Source: BA4 sp044376575 | GTDB lineage: Bacteria; Bacteroidota; Bacteroidia; CAIKAF01 | NCBI GenBank assembly: GCA_044376575.1 | Contig: JBILKR010000025.1 | Location: forward strand, 1-26,120 | Direction of reading: 5' to 3' | Length of the DNA stretch: 26,120 nt | Shown here: piece by piece, positions 17,801 to 26,120 of the stretch | Layout: every line of letters starts with the position of its first letter | Position numbering within the stretch: position 1 is the stretch's first letter | The notes under the pieces: model-generated | What the model was told of the DNA's origin: nothing | The model's database searches: none | Seen by the model: the letters and a program-made list of their open reading frames with translations, nothing else | Made by a program: the position numbers and the translations under genes

Positions 17801-20718
17801 CCATTACACCGATAGGCAATACTACATTCTGTGACGGAAATAATGTTACACTACAGGCATCAGCAGGAGTAAGTTATTTATGGAATACTACTGAAACTTC
17901 AGCCAACATTATAGTTACGCAATCCGGAAATTATACCGTAACGGTGACAGATGCGAACAACTGTTCATCATCATCTGCACCTGTAACCATTACAGTTAAT
18001 AGTTTACCGTTAGCCACTATCAGTCCTTCAAGTCCACTGGCCATTTGTGATGGAAGTGATATTACATTAACAGCATCACCTGCTGTTTCCTATTTATGGA
18101 GTACAGGTGCAACTACATCCGGTATATTGGTAAATCAGTCAGGAAATTATTCCGTTGTAGTAACAGATGCCAACAACTGTTCAAGTACATCTGCAGTAAG
18201 CACCGTAAGCATAAATACCTTGCCTAATACCACTGTCACAGCCTCCGGCCCCACTACATTCTGCTCAGGTAATAATGTTGTATTAAATGCTCCAACCGGA
18301 TTATCATATTTGTGGAATACAGGAGATAATACACCGTCTATTACTGTGAGTGCATCCGGTAATTATACAGTAACAGTTACTGATGCCAATAACTGTACAA
18401 ATACATCAACACCTACAACCATAGTTGTGAACAGCTTACCGATTGCATCAATTACACCTCTTGGCAATACAACATTCTGTGACGGAAACAATGTAACGTT
18501 GGAAGCATCAGCAGGTGTAAGTTATTTATGGAATACTACTGAAACTTCAGCCAACATTATAGTTACGCAATCCGGAAATTATACCGTAACGGTGACAGAT
18601 GCGAACAATTGTTCTTCATCATCAGCACCTATAAGTATTACAGTTAACAGCTTACCAACAGCAACAATTACTCCATCCGGACCAACGACATTCTGTTCAG
18701 GTAATGATGTTATTTTAACTGCATCAAATGCAGTTGCTTACTTATGGAGTTCAGGCGAAACTACCCCTGGTATACTTGTAAATCAAAGTGGAAACTACAC
18801 TGTAGTTGTTACTGATGTGAACAATTGTTCAAGCACATCAGCAGTAACTACAGTTACTATAAATATACCTAATCCTGCTACAATTAATCCTTCCGGACCG
18901 GTGAACCTTTGTACAGGAAACACCCTTACTTTACAAGCCAGCACCGGGAACAGTTATTTATGGAGCACGGGAGAAACTACACCAACCATTGACATAACTC
19001 AGGGAGGCAGTTATACCGTTGTGATTACAGATGCGAACGGATGTATCTCTACATCATCAGCAACTACTGTAACGCTGATTCCATCACCTATTGTTAACAT
19101 CACTCCATCCGGACCCACTACGTTTTGCAGTGGTGGTAACTTTACGCTGACTGCATCACCTGGTGCATCTCATATCTGGAATACCGGAGCAACCATACCA
19201 ACTATAAATATTACCCAGTCGGGAACTTATACAGTAACTGTAAGTAATTATCAGGGATGTACAACATCAGCATCGATAGCTGTAACTGTTTTACAGTCAC
19301 CTGCACCTGTGGTTACCACATCAGGATCTACAACATTCTGTAGCGGAGGTAATGTAACTTTACAGGCACCAAGCGGATTATCTTATTTATGGAGCAACGG
19401 ACAAACCACACAGAACATTTCTGTTAATCAATCCGGAAGTTATACTGTAGTAGTAACTGGGGCAAATAATTGTACAGCAGCTTCTGTACCCATTCAGGTA
19501 ACTGTAAATAATTTACCTGATGCAACAATTTCAGCTTCAGGAAATACAACATTCTGTAATGGTAACAGCGTGAATTTATCTGTGCCTGCATCTGGCAGTT
19601 ATTTATGGAGTAATGGTTCCACAACACAAAATATTAACGTTACGCAGAGCGGGGCATACTCGGTAGTTGTGACCAGTGCAGATAACTGTACGGCAACATC
19701 TACTATTACCAATGTAACTGTTAATCCTTCACCTGTTGCAATAATTACAGCTTCTGGCAACACAACTTTCTGTGAAGGTGATACATTGACATTGAATGCT
19801 GCCGGAGGAACTTCATACGCCTGGAGTACCAATTCAACCAATGCAAGTATTGATGTAACGCAAGGAGGAACCTATTCTGTTATAGTTACTGATGCTAATA
19901 ATTGTTCATCTACGGCAACTATTATTACCAGTGTAAATCCTGCACCGGTTGCAACTATTACACCAAATGGAAATGTAACTGTTTGTCAGGGTGGCAGCGT
20001 TTCATTAACAGCATCAACGGGAATCACTCATATCTGGAGCAATGGAATAACATTGCCAACAATTAATGTATCACAATCCGGCAGTTATGTAGTTACAGTA
20101 ACAGATGGAAACAATTGTTCATCTACATCACAACCCGTGATCGTAAGTATTATACCGTCATATCAAATTACTGATTCTGTAACGGCATGTGGCTCTTATA
20201 CATGGCCGGTAAATAATACAACATATAATTTATCCGGTTCCTATTCTTCAACACTTACTGCAAGCACCGGCTGTGATTCAGTGATTACACTTTTGTTAAC
20301 AATGACAGTTGCATTTAACGAAGAACAATATATTACCATTTGCGAAGGCAACACGTTTACAGTAGGAAATAACACATATGATGCAAGTGGAATCTATACA
20401 GATGTCCTCACATCTGTTAACGGATGTGACAGTATAGTTACTACAGTGTTAACGGTTACAAATTGTACGGGTATAACACCTTATGAAAAAATCAATGTGA
20501 ATTTGTATCCGAATCCTGCGATTGATTTTGTTACCTTAGAAATAGATGAGATATTGATAGGAAAATCGTTCAATATGTTTGATCAGTCAGGAAGGCTGAT
20601 GCTGAGCGGAACATTGATTAGTACAAAACAACTGATGGATGTATCTATGCTTGCCAAAGGAATGTATTATATCAGAATGGAAGGTATAGAAAATTCACTC
20701 AAACTGATTAAATATTAA
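14866..20718 (+). CDS. Giant T9SS-exported surface protein with two LamG-like domains and Ig-like repeats
   Basis: This 1950-residue protein starts with a signal peptide (MKKFILIFSSFLTLTLTFAQ) and ends with a T9SS type A sorting domain (about 1873-1950; NLYPNPAIDFVTLEI, FDQSGRLMLSG, LAKGMYYIRME, KLIKY), so it is probably secreted or attached to the cell surface. A LamG/concanavalin-like domain spans about 28-240 (GLVGWWPFNGNANDESGN to DDIGIWNRALTPQEI). An Ig-like repeat follows at 244-311 and a second LamG domain at about 347-560. Sixteen uninterrupted Ig-like repeats of 71-73 residues occupy about 609-1765, each with two Cys (TTFC-x-G and D-A-N-N-C) and the core YLWSTGETT, QSGNYTVTVTDANNC. 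Two shorter GCDS repeats follow (about 1767-1866). A role as adhesin or glycan-binding surface protein is inferred. The closest named repeat families would be Ig_7 (CHU_C-associated) and SprB-like. No enzymatic domain is seen. Confidence 0.92.
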   Translation: MKKFILIFSSFLTLTLTFAQAPSYVPTNGLVGWWPFNGNANDESGNGNNGVVNGAILTTDRFNANNSAYNLPNLNDYIDVINPSPIYNGNAITISFWMKFPLQYNYSTIFLVKNGIPYTNGFSISIDQNDAAYGPNNYQVNFLIGSTSCSFTTNQNELGTWANISGVYDGNSINLYLNNVLKSTVNYSSNIISSDGNLLFADWDNPSPPSTSDRNLDDIGIWNRALTPQEIQNLFNSCSLTINPFVDDTLSICGSGDTLNAGSGFTSYLWNTGDVTQKIYANQSGKYTVTVTDANGCTASDEILVSIVEPQIFPSDATICEGDAISLMAFSNIATPCVSPLPASLQNGLVAFYPFCGNANDISSNGYHGTATNVTQTYDRYGYPNSAYQFNGTNSEIFINHTMFNPGWTNMTINGWISLNGVSNSNNINFAHTLFNTSGPNGMKMSINSGNSGKYHLSVGSGTPASSFDVLNAVSDTIANDLYWTNFTLMKSADTFKLYIGDVLDTMWISTTPIQSYLYKLYLGRTDPSLPAEVFKGTMDDIGIWNRKLSIQEIKQLYMYDFTTFDWSTGDTTSSIDVSPATSTVYSVIVSNGVTSCTVTSSITVSIPTATITPSGPTTFCAGDSVILYANNAPNNTYQWQLNGNNINGANDSVFVADATGNYSVIVTNANGCTETSTATSVTVNPLPNATVTASGTTTFCDGNSVVLTAEPGLNYLWTNSLTTQSITVSQSGTYKVTVTDANSCSSTSLATVVTVNPNPVASVTTIGNTVFCQGGSVTLEGPPNLNYTWSNSETTQNTIITQTGNYSLIVTDANNCSDTSTAITVTVNANPVATITPSGPTTFCSGNTVSFQSSAGVSYYWSTGETTQNISVGLSDTIWVVVTDFNNCSDTSAVSFVVVNPLPNATITPSGPLSFCTGGNVTLDAQSGLSYQWSTGSIASSITVSSSGNYVVTVTDANNCVNTSTATTVTVNSLPVVSITPIGNTTFCDGNNVTLQASAGVSYLWNTTETSANIIVTQSGNYTVTVTDANNCSSSSAPVTITVNSLPLATISPSSPLAICDGSDITLTASPAVSYLWSTGATTSGILVNQSGNYSVVVTDANNCSSTSAVSTVSINTLPNTTVTASGPTTFCSGNNVVLNAPTGLSYLWNTGDNTPSITVSASGNYTVTVTDANNCTNTSTPTTIVVNSLPIASITPLGNTTFCDGNNVTLEASAGVSYLWNTTETSANIIVTQSGNYTVTVTDANNCSSSSAPISITVNSLPTATITPSGPTTFCSGNDVILTASNAVAYLWSSGETTPGILVNQSGNYTVVVTDVNNCSSTSAVTTVTINIPNPATINPSGPVNLCTGNTLTLQASTGNSYLWSTGETTPTIDITQGGSYTVVITDANGCISTSSATTVTLIPSPIVNITPSGPTTFCSGGNFTLTASPGASHIWNTGATIPTINITQSGTYTVTVSNYQGCTTSASIAVTVLQSPAPVVTTSGSTTFCSGGNVTLQAPSGLSYLWSNGQTTQNISVNQSGSYTVVVTGANNCTAASVPIQVTVNNLPDATISASGNTTFCNGNSVNLSVPASGSYLWSNGSTTQNINVTQSGAYSVVVTSADNCTATSTITNVTVNPSPVAIITASGNTTFCEGDTLTLNAAGGTSYAWSTNSTNASIDVTQGGTYSVIVTDANNCSSTATIITSVNPAPVATITPNGNVTVCQGGSVSLTASTGITHIWSNGITLPTINVSQSGSYVVTVTDGNNCSSTSQPVIVSIIPSYQITDSVTACGSYTWPVNNTTYNLSGSYSSTLTASTGCDSVITLLLTMTVAFNEEQYITICEGNTFTVGNNTYDASGIYTDVLTSVNGCDSIVTTVLTVTNCTGITPYEKINVNLYPNPAIDFVTLEIDEILIGKSFNMFDQSGRLMLSGTLISTKQLMDVSMLAKGMYYIRMEGIENSLKLIKY
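16690..20160 (+). repeat. Coding array of 16 Ig-like repeats, with a 648-bp internal duplication
   Basis: Units of about 216 bp encode the Ig-like repeats. Repeats 5-7 and 8-10 are copies of each other as a three-repeat block. The clearest trace is a 92-bp stretch identical at 17869-17960 and 18517-18608, exactly 648 bp (216 codons, three repeats) apart. Other repeats are far more diverged at the DNA level. Confidence 0.93.
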
Positions 20719-20726
20719 TATCAAAT

Positions 20727-20758
20727 AAAAAGCACTCTTAAGGGTGCTTTTTAATTTT
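20727..20758 (+). terminator. Rho-independent terminator after the giant gene
   Basis: An eleven-base stem AAAAAGCACTC / GGGTGCTTTTT (one wobble, loop TTAA) lies at 20727-20752, and its right arm ends in a T run. It begins nine bases after the stop codon and precedes the next gene by only about 15 bases. Confidence 0.85.
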
Positions 20759-20772
20759 AATAGAATAATTAC

Positions 20773-21186
20773 ATGAAAAAATTTATCATTATTCTTTTCC
20801 TTGTAACAACTGCAAATTATCTAAAAGCACAAGGGAATCTGCAATTCAATCAGGTAATAAATCTGGAAGCCTGGAGTACAACCAACATGGGTGGTTATTA
20901 TATTGCTGAAGTAAACTTTACAGTACCGGCGGGAAAAGTTTGGAAAATAGAAGGCGCTACATCAAATTGTACAACAGGTAATGGTTCAGGTGTAATCACA
21001 TTAACCAATACAAGTACTAACAGAAATTACGGGAATATCTTACCCGTTGGATCCACAACAAGTGATCATCCTATTTGGTTAAAAAGTGGATTTACCGGAA
21101 AATTAAGTTCCAGTGCAGGTAGCTGCTATTATAATAATTCCGGAGGGTTTATTGTGAGTGTAATTGAATTTAATATTGTTCCTTAA
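20773..21186 (+). CDS. Small secreted protein of unknown function, paralogue of the convergent neighbour
   Basis: This 137-residue protein has a signal peptide (MKKFIIILFLVTTANYLKAQ, cleavage after AQ) and a mature part of about 117 residues. I do not recognise a named family. The mature part starts GNLQFNQVINLEAW, contains VPAGKVWKIEGATSNC, PIWLKSGFTG and ends GFIVSVIEFNIVP, a likely all-beta small domain with Gly, Ser and Asn-rich loops and two Cys. The same start, VPxGKVWKxE and SVIEYNVVP end occur in the convergent gene at 21183-21575, so the two are paralogues. It follows the giant gene's terminator closely and has no clear promoter of its own, so readthrough from that gene is likely. 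There is no T9SS tail. Confidence 0.8.
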   Translation: MKKFIIILFLVTTANYLKAQGNLQFNQVINLEAWSTTNMGGYYIAEVNFTVPAGKVWKIEGATSNCTTGNGSGVITLTNTSTNRNYGNILPVGSTTSDHPIWLKSGFTGKLSSSAGSCYYNNSGGFIVSVIEFNIVP

Positions 21187-21214
21187 GGAACAACATTGTA
21201 TTCTATCACACTGA
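21155..21214. repeat. Inverted repeat at the shared 3' ends of two convergent paralogues
   Basis: A perfect 18-bp palindrome TTGTTCCTTAAGGAACAA (21176-21193) contains both stop codons, which overlap in TTAA. Imperfect pairing extends outwards to about 21155 and 21214 because both genes end with the same SVIE-N-VP codons. It may fold in either transcript but has no T run. Confidence 0.85.
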
Positions 21215-21575
21215 TTCGATAAACATTAGTAAATGTCTGAAGCGTAGTTCCTTCAATCAACCACATTGGTAAAGTTTGCTCCCATACATGATAAGATGCA
21301 CCATTATAATTACCATTACCTGAACGTGCTGAACGAACTGCTATGTTAGTCCCATTTATTTTAATAAAATCATCCTGAGTAAGACTCGCTGATACTGGTC
21401 CAACAGATGCACTGTAAATAATACTTTCCACTTTCCATACTTTACCAACAGGAACAGTTTCTGTTGTTGCACCAATCATCTTTACCTGATTGAATTGGAG
21501 ATTACCCTGCGCAGAAAGTTTACTGAAAGAAAAACTAAATACTAAACCAACAATAAATAAAACATACTTTTTCAT
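21183..21575 (-). CDS. Small secreted protein of unknown function, paralogue of the convergent neighbour
   Basis: This 130-residue protein starts at the ATG at 21575; an in-frame TTG two codons upstream is less likely. The signal peptide is MKKYVLFIVGLVFSFSFSKL followed by SAQ. The mature part begins GNLQFNQVKMIG and contains VPVGKVWKVESI, LPMWLIEGTTLQTF and the C-terminal ISVIEYNVVP. These match the plus-strand gene at 20773-21186 in order and spacing, but the middle is strongly diverged and it lacks the Cys pair. A perfect -7 box TAATTTTG at 21621-21628, without a TTG at the right distance, may drive it. Function unknown; the location suggests an envelope or extracellular role. Confidence 0.8.
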   Translation of the reverse strand: MKKYVLFIVGLVFSFSFSKLSAQGNLQFNQVKMIGATTETVPVGKVWKVESIIYSASVGPVSASLTQDDFIKINGTNIAVRSARSGNGNYNGASYHVWEQTLPMWLIEGTTLQTFTNVYRISVIEYNVVP

Positions 21576-21740
21576 AGACAATAAATAATTGTATGAATGT
21601 TAGTATTAAATACCAGAAATCAAAATTATAATGAAAAATTCTTTATATTATAATTCTCCCATATTCATGTGAATTGAAATCCAAAAATGTATTAACAAAG
21701 TCAAATTAAACACATGTTTTAATTACTTTTGAATATATAT

Positions 21741-22706
21741 ATGATGAATAAAAAAACAACAAATCCATTTCAATTTTCGAATTGTAAAATTCTTGTTATC
21801 GGAGATGTAATGCTTGACAAATACATTCATGGAAAAGCTACAAGAATTTCACCTGAAGCTCCGGTTCCTGTAGTCAAATCAGAAAGAACAACAACCAATT
21901 TAGGAGGTGCCGGAAACGTTGCCTCAAATATTTCAGCATTGGGAGCAAAAGTTACATTAACAGGATTAGTAGGTAAGGATGAGTATGCTGAACAGGTACG
22001 CATAGTTGCAGAAAAAAACGAAATAGACGGAATTTTACTTGAAGTAAATTTTCCGACAACTACAAAAACAAGAATCATTGCCGGTCAACAACAGATTGTA
22101 CGTATTGATGAAGAAGAATTTCAGCAGTTATCAAAGAAAGAAATTCAGACATTAATTGATATCAACCAGGGATTAATACCATTTCATGATATAGTAATAA
22201 TTTCAGATTATGGAAAGGGATTGATAGAAACTAGATTTATTCAGAACATACTTTTGTATTGCAAAAAAAAGAAAATACGAGTGCTTGTTGATCCTAAATC
22301 AAATGACTGGTCAAAATATGAAGGATGTTTTTTAATCACACCAAATGTAAAAGAATTGGGTGAAGTAGTAGGAAGGCAATTGAAGAATGAAAACAAAGAA
22401 ATTGAAAAAGCAGGAACTATGCTTTTAAAAAAATTCAATCTTGAAAATATTCTTGTTACGCGTTCTGAAAAAGGAATGACCTTAATCAATAGAAAAAAAA
22501 TTAAACATTTTAACTGCGTTGCAAAAGAAGTATTTGATGTAAGCGGAGCCGGAGATACGGTGATTGGTGTTTTGGGAACAGCACTTGCCAATCATTGGGA
22601 AATTGAGAAAGCTATTGAATTGGCAAATATTGCCGGAGGAATTATTGTTTCAAAATCAGGTACAGCAACTATAGAAAAAGTTGAACTCGAAAAATCATGG
22701 AAATAG
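21741..22706 (+). CDS. hldA: D-glycero-beta-D-manno-heptose-7-phosphate kinase (HldE N-terminal type)
   Basis: This PfkB/ribokinase-family sugar kinase phosphorylates heptose 7-phosphate at position 1 in ADP-heptose synthesis for LPS inner core or other glycans. It has 321 residues from the first ATG at 21741 (a second ATG follows directly; the upstream TTG at 21729 is rejected). The N-terminal part shows LVIGDVMLDKYIHGKATRIS then APVPVV and the sugar-binding LGGAGNVASN (G55-N59 for GGAGN). The ATP and catalytic motif SGAGDTVIGVL gives G269-A-G-D272-T273, with D272 the likely base. Length fits a free kinase without the C-terminal nucleotidyltransferase domain of bifunctional HldE. The last 10 bases overlap the next gene, the GmhA isomerase of the same pathway, which supports the assignment over other PfkB kinases. 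Confidence 0.88.
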   Translation: MMNKKTTNPFQFSNCKILVIGDVMLDKYIHGKATRISPEAPVPVVKSERTTTNLGGAGNVASNISALGAKVTLTGLVGKDEYAEQVRIVAEKNEIDGILLEVNFPTTTKTRIIAGQQQIVRIDEEEFQQLSKKEIQTLIDINQGLIPFHDIVIISDYGKGLIETRFIQNILLYCKKKKIRVLVDPKSNDWSKYEGCFLITPNVKELGEVVGRQLKNENKEIEKAGTMLLKKFNLENILVTRSEKGMTLINRKKIKHFNCVAKEVFDVSGAGDTVIGVLGTALANHWEIEKAIELANIAGGIIVSKSGTATIEKVELEKSWK

Positions 22707-23269
22707 AAAAAACATATATACAATCTGAGATGCAGGAGCACATTGCATTGACAAAAAAATGCATGGATGAACTACAGCCTAAAATTCTAGAAGCAGCAAA
22801 TGTTTGTTTAGAAGCTGCTAAAAAAAGAAATGTTATATACTTTTTTGGAAATGGAGGTAGTGCATCTGATGCAGAACATCTAGCAGCTGAGTTTACCGGT
22901 CGATATCAGATAGAAAGAAAGGGATTACCAGCCATCGCATTGACATCAGGTTCTGCAACGATTACAAGTATTGCGAACGATTTTGGTTATGATGCAGTTT
23001 TTTCAAGGCAATTGGATGCATTACTTAAACCAGGAGATATTTGTGTTGGATTAACCACATCAGGAAAAAGTAAAAATGTAATTAATGCATTAGAAAAAGC
23101 TAAAATTTCAGGAAATACGACGATTGGATTTACTGGCAGAGATGGTGGTGATATCGTTGAATTATGTGATATCTGTATTATTGTTCCATCGGATATAACT
23201 TCCAGAATTCAGGAAATGCATATCATGATTGGGCATATTATATGTCATTTAGTAGAATCTCGATTATAG
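22697..23269 (+). CDS. gmhA: Phosphoheptose isomerase GmhA
   Basis: GmhA converts sedoheptulose 7-phosphate to D-glycero-D-manno-heptose 7-phosphate, the first step of ADP-heptose synthesis in the cytoplasm. It has 190 residues and a single SIS fold, matching the family. The phosphate-binding motif GNGGSASDAEHLAAEF spans residues 51-66, with E65 at the position of the E. coli catalytic Glu. TTSGKS lies at 120-125. Q172 and H180 correspond to E. coli Q172 and the catalytic H180 (IQEMHIMIGHIICHLVE). The ATG at 22697 overlaps the 3' end of the kinase gene by 10 bases, so translation is probably coupled. The related DiaA is less likely given the pathway partner. Confidence 0.92.
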   Translation: MEIEKTYIQSEMQEHIALTKKCMDELQPKILEAANVCLEAAKKRNVIYFFGNGGSASDAEHLAAEFTGRYQIERKGLPAIALTSGSATITSIANDFGYDAVFSRQLDALLKPGDICVGLTTSGKSKNVINALEKAKISGNTTIGFTGRDGGDIVELCDICIIVPSDITSRIQEMHIMIGHIICHLVESRL

Positions 23270-23330
23270 GATTCTCATCACGGAAATAAACAATCAAATA
23301 CAGACAAGATTTTTATAAGTAAAGGACAAA

Positions 23331-23361
23331 AAAAAAGCTACCCTTTTGAGGTAGCTTTTTT
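23331..23361. terminator. Strong bidirectional terminator between gmhA and 5S rRNA
   Basis: A twelve-base perfect stem AAAAAAGCTACC / GGTAGCTTTTTT (23331-23342 with 23350-23361) has a seven-base loop. On the minus strand it is followed by nine T, ending the rRNA operon. On the plus strand its T run serves hldA-gmhA. Confidence 0.92.
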
Positions 23362-23365
23362 AAAA

Positions 23366-23474
23366 TTGGCGACGACATACTCTCCCGGATTTTACTCCAG
23401 TACCATCTGCGCTGTCAGGCTTAACTTCTCTGTTCGGGATGGGAAGAGGTGAACACTGACGCTATAATCACCAA
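23366..23474 (-). rRNA. rrf: 5S ribosomal RNA
   Basis: The 109-nt gene has the terminal pairing TTGGTGAT with GTCGCCAA and the conserved core TTCCCATCCCGAACAGAGAAG and AAGCCTGACAGCGC on the minus strand. It lies about 70 bases downstream of 23S and just before the terminator. Ends are accurate to a few bases. Confidence 0.95.
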
Positions 23475-23539
23475 AAAGTCATCAATATTTTAACACGTTG
23501 AACGTGAAGATATAATTAGTGTAAAAGAATCTATCGTAA

Positions 23540-26120
<2,581 letters not shown>

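Overview
The window comes from a Bacteroidota chromosome. It is AT-rich and its promoters fit the TTG / TAnnTTTG pattern of that phylum. Most starts have an A-rich leader and no clear Shine-Dalgarno sequence. The large secreted protein ends in a type IX secretion (T9SS) type A sorting domain, and the gene order S21 - Xer recombinase - tRNAs - EF-Tu - tRNA-Trp - SecE - NusG - L11-L1-L10-L7/L12 - RpoB - RpoC is the one I know from this phylum. The genus cannot be named from the sequence; a member near Chitinophagia or Sphingobacteriia is a guess.

Positions 1-13323 are a housekeeping block read on the minus strand. From its 5' end it runs: rpsU and a XerC/D-type recombinase, a terminator, a promoter, tRNA-Thr(TGT), tRNA-Tyr(GTA), tRNA-Gly(TCC), tRNA-Thr(GGT), tuf, a hairpin terminator, tRNA-Trp(CCA), secE, nusG, rplK, rplA, rplJ, rplL, a strong intergenic hairpin, rpoB, and rpoC, which runs off the left edge. 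Together these genes make the RNA polymerase core, a transcription factor, a translocon subunit, part of the ribosomal stalk and the main elongation factor. The ribosome hibernation gene (hpf/raiA) that I expect between the recombinase and the tRNAs is absent.

Positions 13405-21740 look accessory. A plus-strand tRNA-Arg(ACG) diverges from rpsU and shares a bidirectional terminator with a secreted CAP-domain protein. A 661-bp gene-free stretch follows and holds an array of about 4.6 tandem units of 104-106 bp in alternating A/B types. Next is a 1950-residue T9SS surface protein with two LamG-like domains and about 18 Ig-like repeats; one LamG domain appears to be inserted inside an Ig-like repeat. 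Then come two small secreted paralogues facing each other, with stop codons overlapping in a perfect palindrome.

Positions 21741-23269 encode two enzymes of ADP-heptose synthesis, a heptose-7-phosphate kinase (HldE N-terminal type, standing alone) and the isomerase GmhA, overlapping by 10 bp. A strong bidirectional terminator separates them from a minus-strand rRNA operon, of which 5S and most of 23S are present; the 23S 5' part lies beyond the right edge.

No phage, transposon, CRISPR array or recognisable defence system was seen. The most unusual material is the intergenic repeat array, the architecture and internal duplication of the giant protein, and the tail-to-tail paralogue pair.
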